DNA of 26,910 nt from JBHGAV01 sp041946685 (GTDB lineage: Bacteria; Acidobacteriota; Terriglobia; Bryobacterales; Bryobacteraceae): contig JBHGAV010000054.1 in NCBI GenBank assembly GCA_041946685.1, forward strand, positions 1 through 26,910. Reading direction: 5' to 3'. The notes under the pieces were generated by a model that worked only from the letters and a program-made list of their open reading frames with translations, ran no database searches and had not been told where the DNA came from. This document shows positions 1-7,324 of this stretch, piece after piece. The translations under genes and the position numbers were made by a program. The stretch's first letter is position 1, and the number at the start of each line of letters is the position of its first letter.

Positions 1-698
1 ATGCGCTTGTCGGCGAGGAAGCTGGGCACGTCGCCGTCGGCGATGCGCTGCGCCAGGCCCTCGACGATGGCCGTCTTGCCGACGCCGGGCTCACCGATCA
101 ACACGGGATTGTTCTTGGTTCGCCGGCACAGGATCTGGACCACGCGCTCCAACTCGTTCTCCCGGCCGATCAGGGGGTCCAGAACGCCGTCCACGGCGGA
201 CTGCGTGAGGTCGCGGCTGAATTCGCCCAGAAGCGAGCTTTCCTTGGGGCGGCTGGCGGTCATTTTCTCCGACGTGCTGCGGGCGATCTCCTCCCGCACC
301 TGGCTGAGCCTGAGCCCGCGCTCGTGCAGGATCTCGGAGGCGAAACACTTCTCCTCGCGCAGCAGCCCGAGCAGGAGATGTTCGGTGCCGATATGCTTGT
401 GATTGAGCCGTTCGGCCTCCTCGGCCCCATAGGCCAGCACCCGCTTGCACTCGTGGCTGAGCGGTAAGTCCACCGACGTGGAGACCTTCTCCCGGACGGT
501 GGTGTGCGCCTCCACCTGCTTGCGGATCGACTCGATGGCGGCGTGCGAGCGCAGGAACCGGTTGGCCAGCGCCTTGTCTTCGCGAAGCAGTCCAAGCAGC
601 AGGTGCTCGGTCTCGATATACGGGCTGCCGAACTGGCTGGCTTCGTACCGGGCAAAGAAGATCACCCGCCGGGCCTTCTCCGTGTACCTCTCAAACAT
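1..698 (-). CDS. clpC: ATP-dependent Clp protease ATP-binding subunit ClpC, N-terminal part (cut by window edge)
   Basis: This is a Hsp100/ClpC AAA+ unfoldase that would feed substrates to ClpP in the cytoplasm. Reading the minus strand from the ATG at 698 gives MFERYTEKARRVIFFARYEA, the classic start of ClpC. Two Clp-N repeats follow, each carrying a TEHLLLGLLRE-type motif (about residues 31-41 and 105-115). Next come the linker to the first AAA+ domain, the motif DPLIGRENELERVVQIL, and Walker A GEPGVGKT near residue 210. The reading frame is open to base 1, so only about 232 residues are present and the rest of D1, the middle domain and D2 lie outside. The start overlaps the end of the lolD-like gene by 8 bp and is preceded by a GGAAGG-type ribosome binding site inside that gene, so the two are probably translationally coupled. 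The identification is very secure; only ClpC versus a close ClpA/ClpE relative could be argued. Confidence 0.95.
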   Translation of the reverse strand, partial: MFERYTEKARRVIFFARYEASQFGSPYIETEHLLLGLLREDKALANRFLRSHAAIESIRKQVEAHTTVREKVSTSVDLPLSHECKRVLAYGAEEAERLNHKHIGTEHLLLGLLREEKCFASEILHERGLRLSQVREEIARSTSEKMTASRPKESSLLGEFSRDLTQSAVDGVLDPLIGRENELERVVQILCRRTKNNPVLIGEPGVGKTAIVEGLAQRIADGDVPSFLADKR

Positions 699-1407
699 AT
701 GCCTTCCCTTCCTCCAGCAAGCAGGGGGTCAGCGCCCCGCCGTCCATCTTCAAGATCCGGTCGCAGCGGCCGGCGAACGACAAGTTGTGGGTCACGTAAA
801 TCGAGGTGAGCCCGTGCGAGCGATGCATATCGTCCAGCAGATCCAGAATCATCCCACCCGTCTTCGCATCCAGGTTCCCGGTGGGTTCATCGGCGAACAG
901 GAACTGCGGCGTCCCCACCAATGCCCTCGCCAGAACCACCCGCTGCTGCTCGCCGCCGGACAATTCCCCGGCCCGGTGAGAGGCGCGGGCCCGCAGGCCG
1001 ACCTCGTCGAGCCGGGCCGCGGCGGCCCGAGCTGCTTCCTCATGCCCGGAGGCGCGAACCAGCAGCGGCATCATGACGTTCTCCAGCGCGGTGAACTCCG
1101 GCAACAGGTAGTGTATCTGCCACACAAAACCTATCGACCGGTTGCGGAGTTCCGCTAGCTCGGAGTCCGCCAGTTTAGTGATATCTCTTTCCCCGAACCA
1201 GATAGAGCCCTCCGAGGGCCGGTCCAAGCCCCCCAACAGGTGTAGGAGCGTGGACTTTCCCGCGCCGGACTCGCCCACGATGGCGAGCTTCTCTCCCCGG
1301 CACACCTCCAGTCCAAGTCCTTGGAAAACAACCAGCTCCTCGTCTCCGGACCGGTATCGCTTGGCCAGGTCGACTGCCCGGATCGCTGTCTGCTCCGCCG
1401 GCGCCAT
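691..1407 (-). CDS. lolD: LolD-type ABC transporter ATP-binding protein
   Basis: A 238-residue ABC ATPase of the MacB/LolD group, which powers lipoprotein release or peptide export together with a LolC/E-type inner-membrane permease. Visible motifs are Walker A GESGAGKST (residues 45-53), the Q-loop Gln97, signature LSGGEQQRV (149-157), Walker B FLFADEP (169-175) with catalytic Glu174, a D-loop, and His207 in VTHN. The stretch LLPEFTALENVMMPLL directly after the Q-loop is typical of LolD proper and argues against other MacB-like ATPases. Length fits the family (about 230). No permease gene lies beside it: upstream is a divergent peptidase and downstream is clpC, with which it shares 8 bp (its TGA lies within the first codons of clpC). 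The permease must be elsewhere, so the assignment to lipoprotein sorting rests on sequence alone. Confidence 0.88.
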   Translation of the reverse strand: MAPAEQTAIRAVDLAKRYRSGDEELVVFQGLGLEVCRGEKLAIVGESGAGKSTLLHLLGGLDRPSEGSIWFGERDITKLADSELAELRNRSIGFVWQIHYLLPEFTALENVMMPLLVRASGHEEAARAAAARLDEVGLRARASHRAGELSGGEQQRVVLARALVGTPQFLFADEPTGNLDAKTGGMILDLLDDMHRSHGLTSIYVTHNLSFAGRCDRILKMDGGALTPCLLEEGKAYV

Positions 1408-1474
1408 GCGGCAAGACCCTCTATTCTCTACGCTAGCATGGAGCGCCCCGGACTTGTGGGATGATACGAGACGT

Positions 1475-2830
1475 ATGGGCTACTACCAGGCCAACCGTGA
1501 CGCATTCCTGGAGGGGCTGAAGACGTTCCTCCGCATCCCCAGCATCAGCGCCCTGCCAGAACACAAGGCCGACGTCCGCTGGGCGGCCGAATTCGTCTGC
1601 GAGGAATTGAGGGCCGCCGGCCTCCAGGGCGCGGAATTGATCGAGGGCAACGGCAACCCCCTGGTCTATGCGGAATGGCTCGGGGCGCCCGGCAAGCCCA
1701 CCCTGCTTCTTTATGGGCACTACGATGTCCAGCCGCCCGACCCCCTGGAGGAGTGGAAGTCGCCGCCGTTTGAGCCCACCCTTCGCGGAGACGATTTGTT
1801 CGCCCGGGGCGCATCCGACGACAAGGGGCAGACGTACATCCTCATCAAGGCCGTCGAGGGCTTCCTGAAGACCGGCGGCCGTCTTCCGGTCAACGTCAAG
1901 TTCCTCATCGAGGGTGAGGAAGAGGTGGGGGGCGAGCACATCACCGCCTACGTGAAGAGTAAGCCCGCCCGCTTGAAGTCGGACGCCGCCGTCATCTGCG
2001 ATACGGAGATGTTCGCGCCCAATCTGCCGACGATTTGTGTCGGGTTGCGCGGGATCGTCTACCTGGAACTGGATGTGCGCGGCGCGGACCATGACCTCCA
2101 CAGCGGTGTCTACGGCGGCGCGGCGCCGAATCCATTTCAGGCGGTAGCGGAGATCCTCACCGCCCTGAAGGACCGCGACGGCCACATTCTCATCCCCGGT
2201 TTCTACGACCGTGTTCGCCCGCCGAGCGCCGAGGAGCGTGAGGCCTGGGCCCGGCTGCCCTTCGACGAAGAGGAGTACAAGGCCAAGGAGGTGGGGGTGA
2301 AGGAACTGGTCGGAGAACCGGAAAAGCCTCTGTTCGAGCGGCTGTGGGCCCGGCCGACCCTGGAGGTCCACGGCATCCGGGGAGGGTTCACCGGCGAGGG
2401 GGCCAAGACCGTAATCCCCGCCCGCGCGGTGGCCAAGATCAGCATGAGGCTGGTTGCCGACCAGAACCCCGACGAAGCGCTGGCCCAGTTCCAGGCCGCG
2501 GTTCAGGCCGCGACGCCCAAGGGCGTAACGGTGGAGGTCAAGCCGATCCACGGCGCGGCGCCTTCGCTGGTCGATCCGTCGAGCCCGTTCATCAAGGCGT
2601 CGGCCGAGGCGATGAGCCAGGTCTTCGGCAAGGAGACGGTCTACATACGCTCGGGCGGATCAATCCCGATCGTGGGACTGTTCGACCAGCACCTGGGGAT
2701 CCCGAGCGTGCTGATGGGCTTCGGTCTGCCGGACGACAACCTGCACGCGCCCAACGAGAAGTTCCACCTGCCGAACTTCTACCGCGGCATCCAAGCCGTG
2801 GCGAACTACCTGGAGTTGCTGGGGAAGTAG
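1475..2830 (+). CDS. M20 family metallodipeptidase (PepV/CNDP-like)
   Basis: A cytoplasmic di-zinc peptidase of family M20, 451 residues from the ATG at 1475, which normally cleaves dipeptides or related small amides. The metal and catalytic set is complete: His82 in LYGHYDVQP, Asp84 as the catalytic-acid neighbour, the bridging Asp in RGASDDKG (113-118), the Glu pair in EGEEEVGG (147-154), Asp176 in ICDTEMF, and the C-terminal His in LPDDNLHAPNE. The HSGVYGGAAPNP motif starts the dimerisation/lid domain. The open frame extends upstream to 1142 but that part is antisense to lolD, and homology begins only at MGYYQANRD, so 1475 is chosen. No convincing Shine-Dalgarno sequence precedes it. It is divergent from lolD (67 bp) and converges on the small peptide gene with 7 bp between stops. 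No signal peptide is seen. Confidence 0.93.
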   Translation: MGYYQANRDAFLEGLKTFLRIPSISALPEHKADVRWAAEFVCEELRAAGLQGAELIEGNGNPLVYAEWLGAPGKPTLLLYGHYDVQPPDPLEEWKSPPFEPTLRGDDLFARGASDDKGQTYILIKAVEGFLKTGGRLPVNVKFLIEGEEEVGGEHITAYVKSKPARLKSDAAVICDTEMFAPNLPTICVGLRGIVYLELDVRGADHDLHSGVYGGAAPNPFQAVAEILTALKDRDGHILIPGFYDRVRPPSAEEREAWARLPFDEEEYKAKEVGVKELVGEPEKPLFERLWARPTLEVHGIRGGFTGEGAKTVIPARAVAKISMRLVADQNPDEALAQFQAAVQAATPKGVTVEVKPIHGAAPSLVDPSSPFIKASAEAMSQVFGKETVYIRSGGSIPIVGLFDQHLGIPSVLMGFGLPDDNLHAPNEKFHLPNFYRGIQAVANYLELLGK

Positions 2831-2837
2831 ATTCCCG

Positions 2838-3032
2838 CTATTCGAACTTCTGCCAGCCGGGCACGTACATGTCGCCGTCGCCAGCGCCCTTATCGGTGGC
2901 TGCCAGGAGTTTCATCAACTCGCTTGCGGGCACCTGTCTTTTAATCCGGGCTGGTCCGCCCTCACCCTTGGGAATCGTGATGCTGATCTTGTTCGGCGCT
3001 TCCAGAACGATATCCAACATCTTGTCGGCCAT
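2838..3032 (-). CDS. 64-residue small protein, candidate RiPP precursor peptide
   Basis: A short gene reading MADKMLDIVLEAPNKISITI at its start and ending in DGDMYVPGWQKFE. It has no signal peptide, no membrane segment and no cysteine. The first 45 residues mix beta-type alternation (DIVLE, KISITIP) with a short helix (ASELMKLLAA). A Gly/Asp-rich linker (KGAGDGD) then separates this from an aromatic tail with Tyr, Trp and Phe, which is the leader-plus-core layout seen in ribosomal peptide natural products. It begins 61 bp after the stop of a radical SAM gene whose family is known for modifying such peptides, and is preceded by AAGGAG with 9-nt spacing, a much better site than that of the enzyme. 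I do not recognise the family. The precursor role is inference from context; it could be an unrelated small protein. That it is a real gene seems likely from the ribosome binding site and exact packing against the M20 stop. Confidence 0.68.
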   Translation of the reverse strand: MADKMLDIVLEAPNKISITIPKGEGGPARIKRQVPASELMKLLAATDKGAGDGDMYVPGWQKFE

Positions 3033-3041
3033 TATTCGGTT

Positions 3042-3047
3042 CTCCTT
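3042..3047 (-). promoter_or_regulatory. Strong ribosome binding site of the 64-residue peptide gene
   Basis: On the minus strand AAGGAG lies 9 nt before the ATG at 3032. It contrasts with the TTG start and poor ribosome binding site of the upstream radical SAM gene, implying much higher translation of the peptide than of the enzyme. Confidence 0.8.
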
Positions 3048-3093
3048 CTTGTACCTGAGTTAGTAGTTGTTCCTGTGTAGCGTGCACTAAGAG

Positions 3094-5019
3094 TTACGCG
3101 AGAATCGGCAGCCAGTCCCCTTCTTCCTCCGCCACTTCGTCGTGTCGGGAGCCCAGCGTCACCCGCAAGGCGACGCTCAAGTATCTCCCACCCTCGCTGA
3201 CCATGGCCAGCGATTCCACGAAGTCGCCCACGATGCCCTGAAGGTCTCTGCGGCTCAGAGCGAAGCCCGCATCTCGAACCAACGTCTCCAACCTAGACAG
3301 CGAGCAGGCTCTATCACAGAGCTTATACACCAGGCTACGGGCCGGGTCAAGCTCCACGCGATCATGAACGCGGTTGAACCTGGAGTCGGCCAGAAAGCCC
3401 GTACCGTCCGGATTAACGTAGTGGAGGAGGCTTCCCCTGGGCTCTCGGGACCATCTGTCGACGAACTCCCGGACTTTGCCGGTGTAGGTTCTGGGGTCCC
3501 TGCCGTCCGCATAGGAGAACTGGAAGGCATAGGCCATGTCGGCCAGTTCCCTTGGGGGCAGGTCGTAGATGTAGGGATAGACGAACATGGGCCGCACGCT
3601 GGTGAATCCGTACTGCTCCGGGGCATCAAAATGCGGGCTGAAGCGATCGAGGCGGATCGGCCCGAACGCGTCGGGAGGGCGAAGGTGGCTGATCCTCCTC
3701 AGGTACTCGAGGATAACCTCGTAGTCTTCGGCCTCCTCGTAGGGGAAGCCGGACAGGAGGTTCCAGTAGGCCGTGATCCCGTACTGCTCGCACCACTTCA
3801 GGCACTGCACGTTATCGAGCGCCGTCACCCCCTTGCTCATGAGGCGCAGCAGCCTCGTGCTGAAGCTCTCGATGCCGGGCTGCACCGACCGGACGCCTGC
3901 GCGGCGCATGGCGCGAAAATGCTCCTTCCTCAGGGTGGATTTGACTTCGAAGAACATGTCCAGATCCAGGCCGCTGCCGGCCAGCCGAGGCATCAAGCCG
4001 TTCAGGAACGGCATCCCGAGGATGGTGTCCGAAAAGGAAAGCTGCGAAGAAGCTGAGCGCGGAGCGAGCGCCAGGATCTCGGCGGCCGCCCTTCCCGGAG
4101 TCTTGGAGCGGTACTTCAAAAAGTGCAGGTGATTCCCGCAGAACTTGCATTGGTGACGCATGCCCCACCAGCAGCCGCGGCTCAACTCCAGGACCATGCC
4201 CTGGCCGAACAACTCCGCCAGCGGGCTCTGTTCGTATTGCGCCTGGAAATCGCGGAAGTCCGGCCAGGGCAACTCATCGAGGTTCTCCAGGACAGCCGGG
4301 GGGCCGCCGCGAGTCACGCCTTCCCCGTTTCGGAAGATGATTCCCGGGACGCCGTCCGGCAGCGCGCCTTCCCGCAGCCGGCCCAGAAGCGCCGGGAAGC
4401 TGAACTCCGCCTCTCCGTCCACGGCAAAGTCCACGAACGGAAAAGCCCGAAGCAAGGCTTCTCCCATCACTCCGGAGCAGTTGGAGCCGCCGAAGACGAT
4501 CTTCAGATCGGGGCGTCTCGTCTTCATGTTGCGAGCCAGCAGCAGCGAGGAGAGATTCTGCCGGAACTGCGAGGTGAAGCCGACCAAAGAGTAGTCTTCC
4601 AGGTTCACCCGCCGGAAGCATTCCTCCACATAGGCCGGAACAAGATCCCGGATCTCGAGCCAGTAGCGGATCTCGTCCGGGGTGTAGCGCTCCGGCAACA
4701 CCTCCGAGATGTATCGGTCCGCCTCCAGGCTGCCCTTTCCGTAGTAAGCCTGCGAGAATACCCAATCCCCCGTGTAGAAATTGTCGCCTCCCTGGAGCAA
4801 CAGGATTCGCTCCCGCGCCTCCAGGTCCTCCCGCTCCAGCCGCTGCTTGCCGAGCCAAGCGGCGTGGTGATGGTACAGGTGTTCGGACCAGAGCAGGTTG
4901 AGGTAAAGCACGTCCACCTGGAATCCTTCGCGCTCGGCGATCGGCTTGAGGAGGCTCAGCGCCAGGCAAGGCCCGTTCACGCGGGCCCAAGGCATGTTCA
5001 CGAGCAGAATCTTGCGCAA
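3094..5019 (-). CDS. B12-binding domain radical SAM protein, RiPP maturation type (putative peptide C-methyltransferase)
   Basis: A 641-residue cytoplasmic enzyme. Residues 1-240 form a cobalamin-binding-type domain (KILLVNMPW start; VFGGSNCSG near 175-183; FAVDGEAEFSFPALL near 198-212). The radical SAM domain follows with SRGCWWGMRHQCKFCG: Cys283, Cys291 and Cys294 form CX7CX2C instead of the usual CX3CX2C. To my knowledge the CWWGxxxxCxFCG form is diagnostic of the family named RiPP maturation radical SAM protein 1 or C-methyltransferase, which uses an iron-sulfur cluster, SAM and probably methylcobalamin on ribosomal peptides. Other landmarks are SFSDTILGMPF, FFEVKSTL, PGIESFSTRLLRLMSKGV and YWNLLSGFPYE. 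About 200 C-terminal residues may bind substrate. Start: TTG at 5019, because KILLVNMPW is needed for the first strand; ATG 4995 would cut it off. It lies 4 bp after the OB-fold protein gene and upstream of the peptide gene, so all three may form one operon. Confidence 0.86.
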   Translation of the reverse strand: MRKILLVNMPWARVNGPCLALSLLKPIAEREGFQVDVLYLNLLWSEHLYHHHAAWLGKQRLEREDLEARERILLLQGGDNFYTGDWVFSQAYYGKGSLEADRYISEVLPERYTPDEIRYWLEIRDLVPAYVEECFRRVNLEDYSLVGFTSQFRQNLSSLLLARNMKTRRPDLKIVFGGSNCSGVMGEALLRAFPFVDFAVDGEAEFSFPALLGRLREGALPDGVPGIIFRNGEGVTRGGPPAVLENLDELPWPDFRDFQAQYEQSPLAELFGQGMVLELSRGCWWGMRHQCKFCGNHLHFLKYRSKTPGRAAAEILALAPRSASSQLSFSDTILGMPFLNGLMPRLAGSGLDLDMFFEVKSTLRKEHFRAMRRAGVRSVQPGIESFSTRLLRLMSKGVTALDNVQCLKWCEQYGITAYWNLLSGFPYEEAEDYEVILEYLRRISHLRPPDAFGPIRLDRFSPHFDAPEQYGFTSVRPMFVYPYIYDLPPRELADMAYAFQFSYADGRDPRTYTGKVREFVDRWSREPRGSLLHYVNPDGTGFLADSRFNRVHDRVELDPARSLVYKLCDRACSLSRLETLVRDAGFALSRRDLQGIVGDFVESLAMVSEGGRYLSVALRVTLGSRHDEVAEEEGDWLPILA

Positions 5020-5023
5020 GGAC

Positions 5024-6418
5024 TCAGTATAGCCTTATCCCCGCGTACTGGTAGCTGTTTCCGCCCCGCCAGGTGAGGATCACTAGCACGGGCTGCTGGA
5101 TGCCTCTGGGGACCTTGAAAGGCAGGCTGGTCCTGGACCACCCGGAAGAGCCCAGCTTAATGTCGCCGGTTGTGAAGTCGCCCTTGTTGGGATAATTGAC
5201 CGGATTCAGCCAGATTCCGTCCGGATAGTAGACCGCGCCTTCCCTGTCCGTGACAAAGAACGCCGGCGGCGGGTCGCGGTACACGAAAGACTGGGCGAAG
5301 GTCTCCGGCTCGCCCCGGTTGGAGGCGCTCCCGCGCAGCCACACGCGCACCACCATCCACTCGTTGCCCTCTCCGGCGGTGGGAGAAGGGTGGCCGGTGA
5401 TCTGGTGGCGGCGCTCGACCGACTCCAGGCGGATCGCGGCTACGCCCCGGCCGGCGCCCGTGACCGTGTTCCGTCTCGGCCGCTGAGAATAGGTCCTGGT
5501 CTGGAATTCAAGCTTCACCTCGGAACCCTTCCCGGCCAGCCGGCCCTGGAGCAGCGCCGGATTGAATTTCCTTCCCACGACCTTCCGGATCTCGATGAAA
5601 CTGGTGGTATCGGACATCTCGTCGGCCAACTTCTGGGCGCTCTGCTTTTGGTCCTTGACGATGCCGCCCGCCGGGCAGATCAGCTCGTTGTCGTAAGTGT
5701 ACCGCCCGCGCTTGTTCTTGGCGCGGAACACGCCCGTGGCGCGCATCACGTCGCCGTTCACAACCGGGGCGCGGCCGGCGCCGATGACATTGATCACCGC
5801 CCGGCGGTTGTCGATGTCCACCATGCTGATCAGAGCCCAGGGGCCGCTGTTCCGATCCGTCTGCTGGCGCACAACCAGCGCATCTCCAACCACGGTGACC
5901 CGCTTGCCGTCGTAGCGCGAGGGATTGGCGGCAATCTCGGCCACTGTGACCGTGCCGGCGGCCGGACCCGACCCGCCCTGCGCTCGCGCTTCGGCGGCAG
6001 TGGCGTAGACCTCGACGGTCTTCTCCATCCAGCGGAACGGACCCCACTGGCCGTTGAGGCGGAACGCGGGCCAGAAGCGCCACGTCCCGGCGACGTCAAG
6101 CTGGCGCGAGGCGCGAATGGTGACCTGGCGGTCGGGGCCTAGCACGAGGCCTTTCTGCGCGTGTCCGAAATCACGGTTGTTGTCGTTGGAAGTCGAGTTG
6201 GCCCGCGCGCCGACGAAGATGCCGAACTCGGGGTCGAACCGCATGGGACTCCCCGACAGGTTCTTCAGCGTGATCTCCACGCTTACGTTGGCCCCAACCA
6301 GCGCCGGCTGCGGCGTACGCACTTCAAAGCGGACAAGATCGAGCCCGTTGGGCAGAGCCTGCGCGAAACAGGGTGATATCAGGAAGGATAGGAATATCAC
6401 TGGCGATTTCAGAGTCAT
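5024..6418 (-). CDS. Secreted protein with OB-fold-like and DUF4352-like regions, function unknown
   Basis: About 464 residues from ATG 6418. The N-terminus (MTLKSPVIFLSFLISPCFA, then QALPNG) is a clear signal peptide, so the product is exported. Residues up to about 140 look like an immunoglobulin-type beta domain (VSVEITLKNLSGSPMRF). A middle domain contains NPSRYDGKRVTVVGDALVV and VMRATGVFRAK, which resembles an OB-fold. The C-terminal part (EWMVVRVWLRG, FFVTDREGAVYYPDG, FKVPRGIQQPVLVILTW) resembles secreted DUF4352/telokin-like domains. Three in-frame ATGs (6433, 6424, 6418) are possible. GGAG at 6429-6426 sits 7 nt before 6418, while a TAGAAT box at 6447-6442 would place the transcript start near 6433. 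The open frame continues upstream to 7354 but that is antisense to the ATPase gene. The radical SAM gene follows after 4 bp. No enzymatic residues are recognised. Confidence 0.78.
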   Translation of the reverse strand: MTLKSPVIFLSFLISPCFAQALPNGLDLVRFEVRTPQPALVGANVSVEITLKNLSGSPMRFDPEFGIFVGARANSTSNDNNRDFGHAQKGLVLGPDRQVTIRASRQLDVAGTWRFWPAFRLNGQWGPFRWMEKTVEVYATAAEARAQGGSGPAAGTVTVAEIAANPSRYDGKRVTVVGDALVVRQQTDRNSGPWALISMVDIDNRRAVINVIGAGRAPVVNGDVMRATGVFRAKNKRGRYTYDNELICPAGGIVKDQKQSAQKLADEMSDTTSFIEIRKVVGRKFNPALLQGRLAGKGSEVKLEFQTRTYSQRPRRNTVTGAGRGVAAIRLESVERRHQITGHPSPTAGEGNEWMVVRVWLRGSASNRGEPETFAQSFVYRDPPPAFFVTDREGAVYYPDGIWLNPVNYPNKGDFTTGDIKLGSSGWSRTSLPFKVPRGIQQPVLVILTWRGGNSYQYAGIRLY

Positions 6419-6484
6419 GATCATGCTCCGCATCGCCCCCGATTCTATACCAGTTCCGCGCTGCCTGTTTCTGGATTTGCCACA

Positions 6485-7324
6485 ATGGTGTCGATGACCG
6501 TCGAAGTCGAAGGCGTCACGCTGCACCTGGCGCATCCGGATGAGTTGCCGGCGAAATGGGTGGGGCAGGAGGAACCGCTGCGGCAGCTTCTGGCCGCCTG
6601 GCTGATGGTGGACCCGCAGGACGTCCCCATGAATCCGAGGCTCGTCGGCAAGCCGGGCGTGGGCAAGACCACGCTCGCCTACGCCGCCGCGCGCCGGCTC
6701 AACCGCGAGGTCTACATCATGCAGGCCACCGTGGACACGCGCCCGGAAGACCTGCTGGTGACGCCCGTTATCGAAGGGGCGGGGAAGCTGCGCTACGTAG
6801 CCTCCTCGCTGGTCACGGCCATGCTCCGCGGCGGCGTCGCGATCCTGGACGAAGGCAACCGCATGAGCGAGAAGAGCTGGGCCAGCCTCGCCCCGCTGCT
6901 CGACGCGCGGCGCTACGTGGAATCCATCGTGGCCGGGATCAAGATCAAGGCCCACCCCGACTTCCGTTTCGTCGCCACCCTGAACGACGATTCCTCCACC
7001 TTCGACCTGCCCGAGTACATCCATTCGCGCTTGCAGCCCCAGATTCTGATAGACTTCCCCGAGCGCGACGAGGAGTACCAGATCCTCAAGGAAAACCTGC
7101 CCTTCGGCGAGGAGAGGATCCTGCAATACGTAACCGATTTCCTCCAGCAGGCGCACTCGGCCGAGGAGCGCTACACGGTGCGCGATGGCATCAACGTCGC
7201 CCGCTTCGCCATGAAGCTCCAGAGCGAGCTCCCGCACCTGGACGATTGGCGCGCGCTCGAAGTCGCCATCCTGGAGACGCTCGGGGAAGAGGCCCGGCGC
7301 TATGTCCCTCGAGTCCGCGCCTGA
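6485..7324 (+). CDS. MoxR/CbbQ-like AAA+ ATPase
   Basis: A 279-residue single-domain AAA+ ATPase of the MoxR/dynein-related (AAA_5) type, which acts as a chaperone-like remodelling ATPase for a partner usually encoded next to it. Motifs: Walker A GKPGVGKT (55-62), Walker B VAILDE (118-123) followed by GNRMS as in the MoxR family, sensor-1 Asn167 in VATLND, arginine finger in HSRLQPQ (180-186), and a helical lid at the end. The ATG at 6485 is used; a second in-frame ATG at 6494 is equally possible and neither has a good ribosome binding site. Its 3' end overlaps the next gene by 23 bp, so the two are very likely made and used together. The usual MoxR partner, a VWA-domain protein, is absent here. 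Confidence 0.85.
   Translation: MVSMTVEVEGVTLHLAHPDELPAKWVGQEEPLRQLLAAWLMVDPQDVPMNPRLVGKPGVGKTTLAYAAARRLNREVYIMQATVDTRPEDLLVTPVIEGAGKLRYVASSLVTAMLRGGVAILDEGNRMSEKSWASLAPLLDARRYVESIVAGIKIKAHPDFRFVATLNDDSSTFDLPEYIHSRLQPQILIDFPERDEEYQILKENLPFGEERILQYVTDFLQQAHSAEERYTVRDGINVARFAMKLQSELPHLDDWRALEVAILETLGEEARRYVPRVRA

Noticed and set aside
1..402. Plus-strand open frame over clpC
   Set aside because: It is antisense to unmistakable ClpC protein sequence.
1433..2551. Long minus-strand frame (372 codons) across the M20 peptidase gene
   Set aside because: High GC creates long shadow frames; the plus-strand product has complete catalytic motifs.
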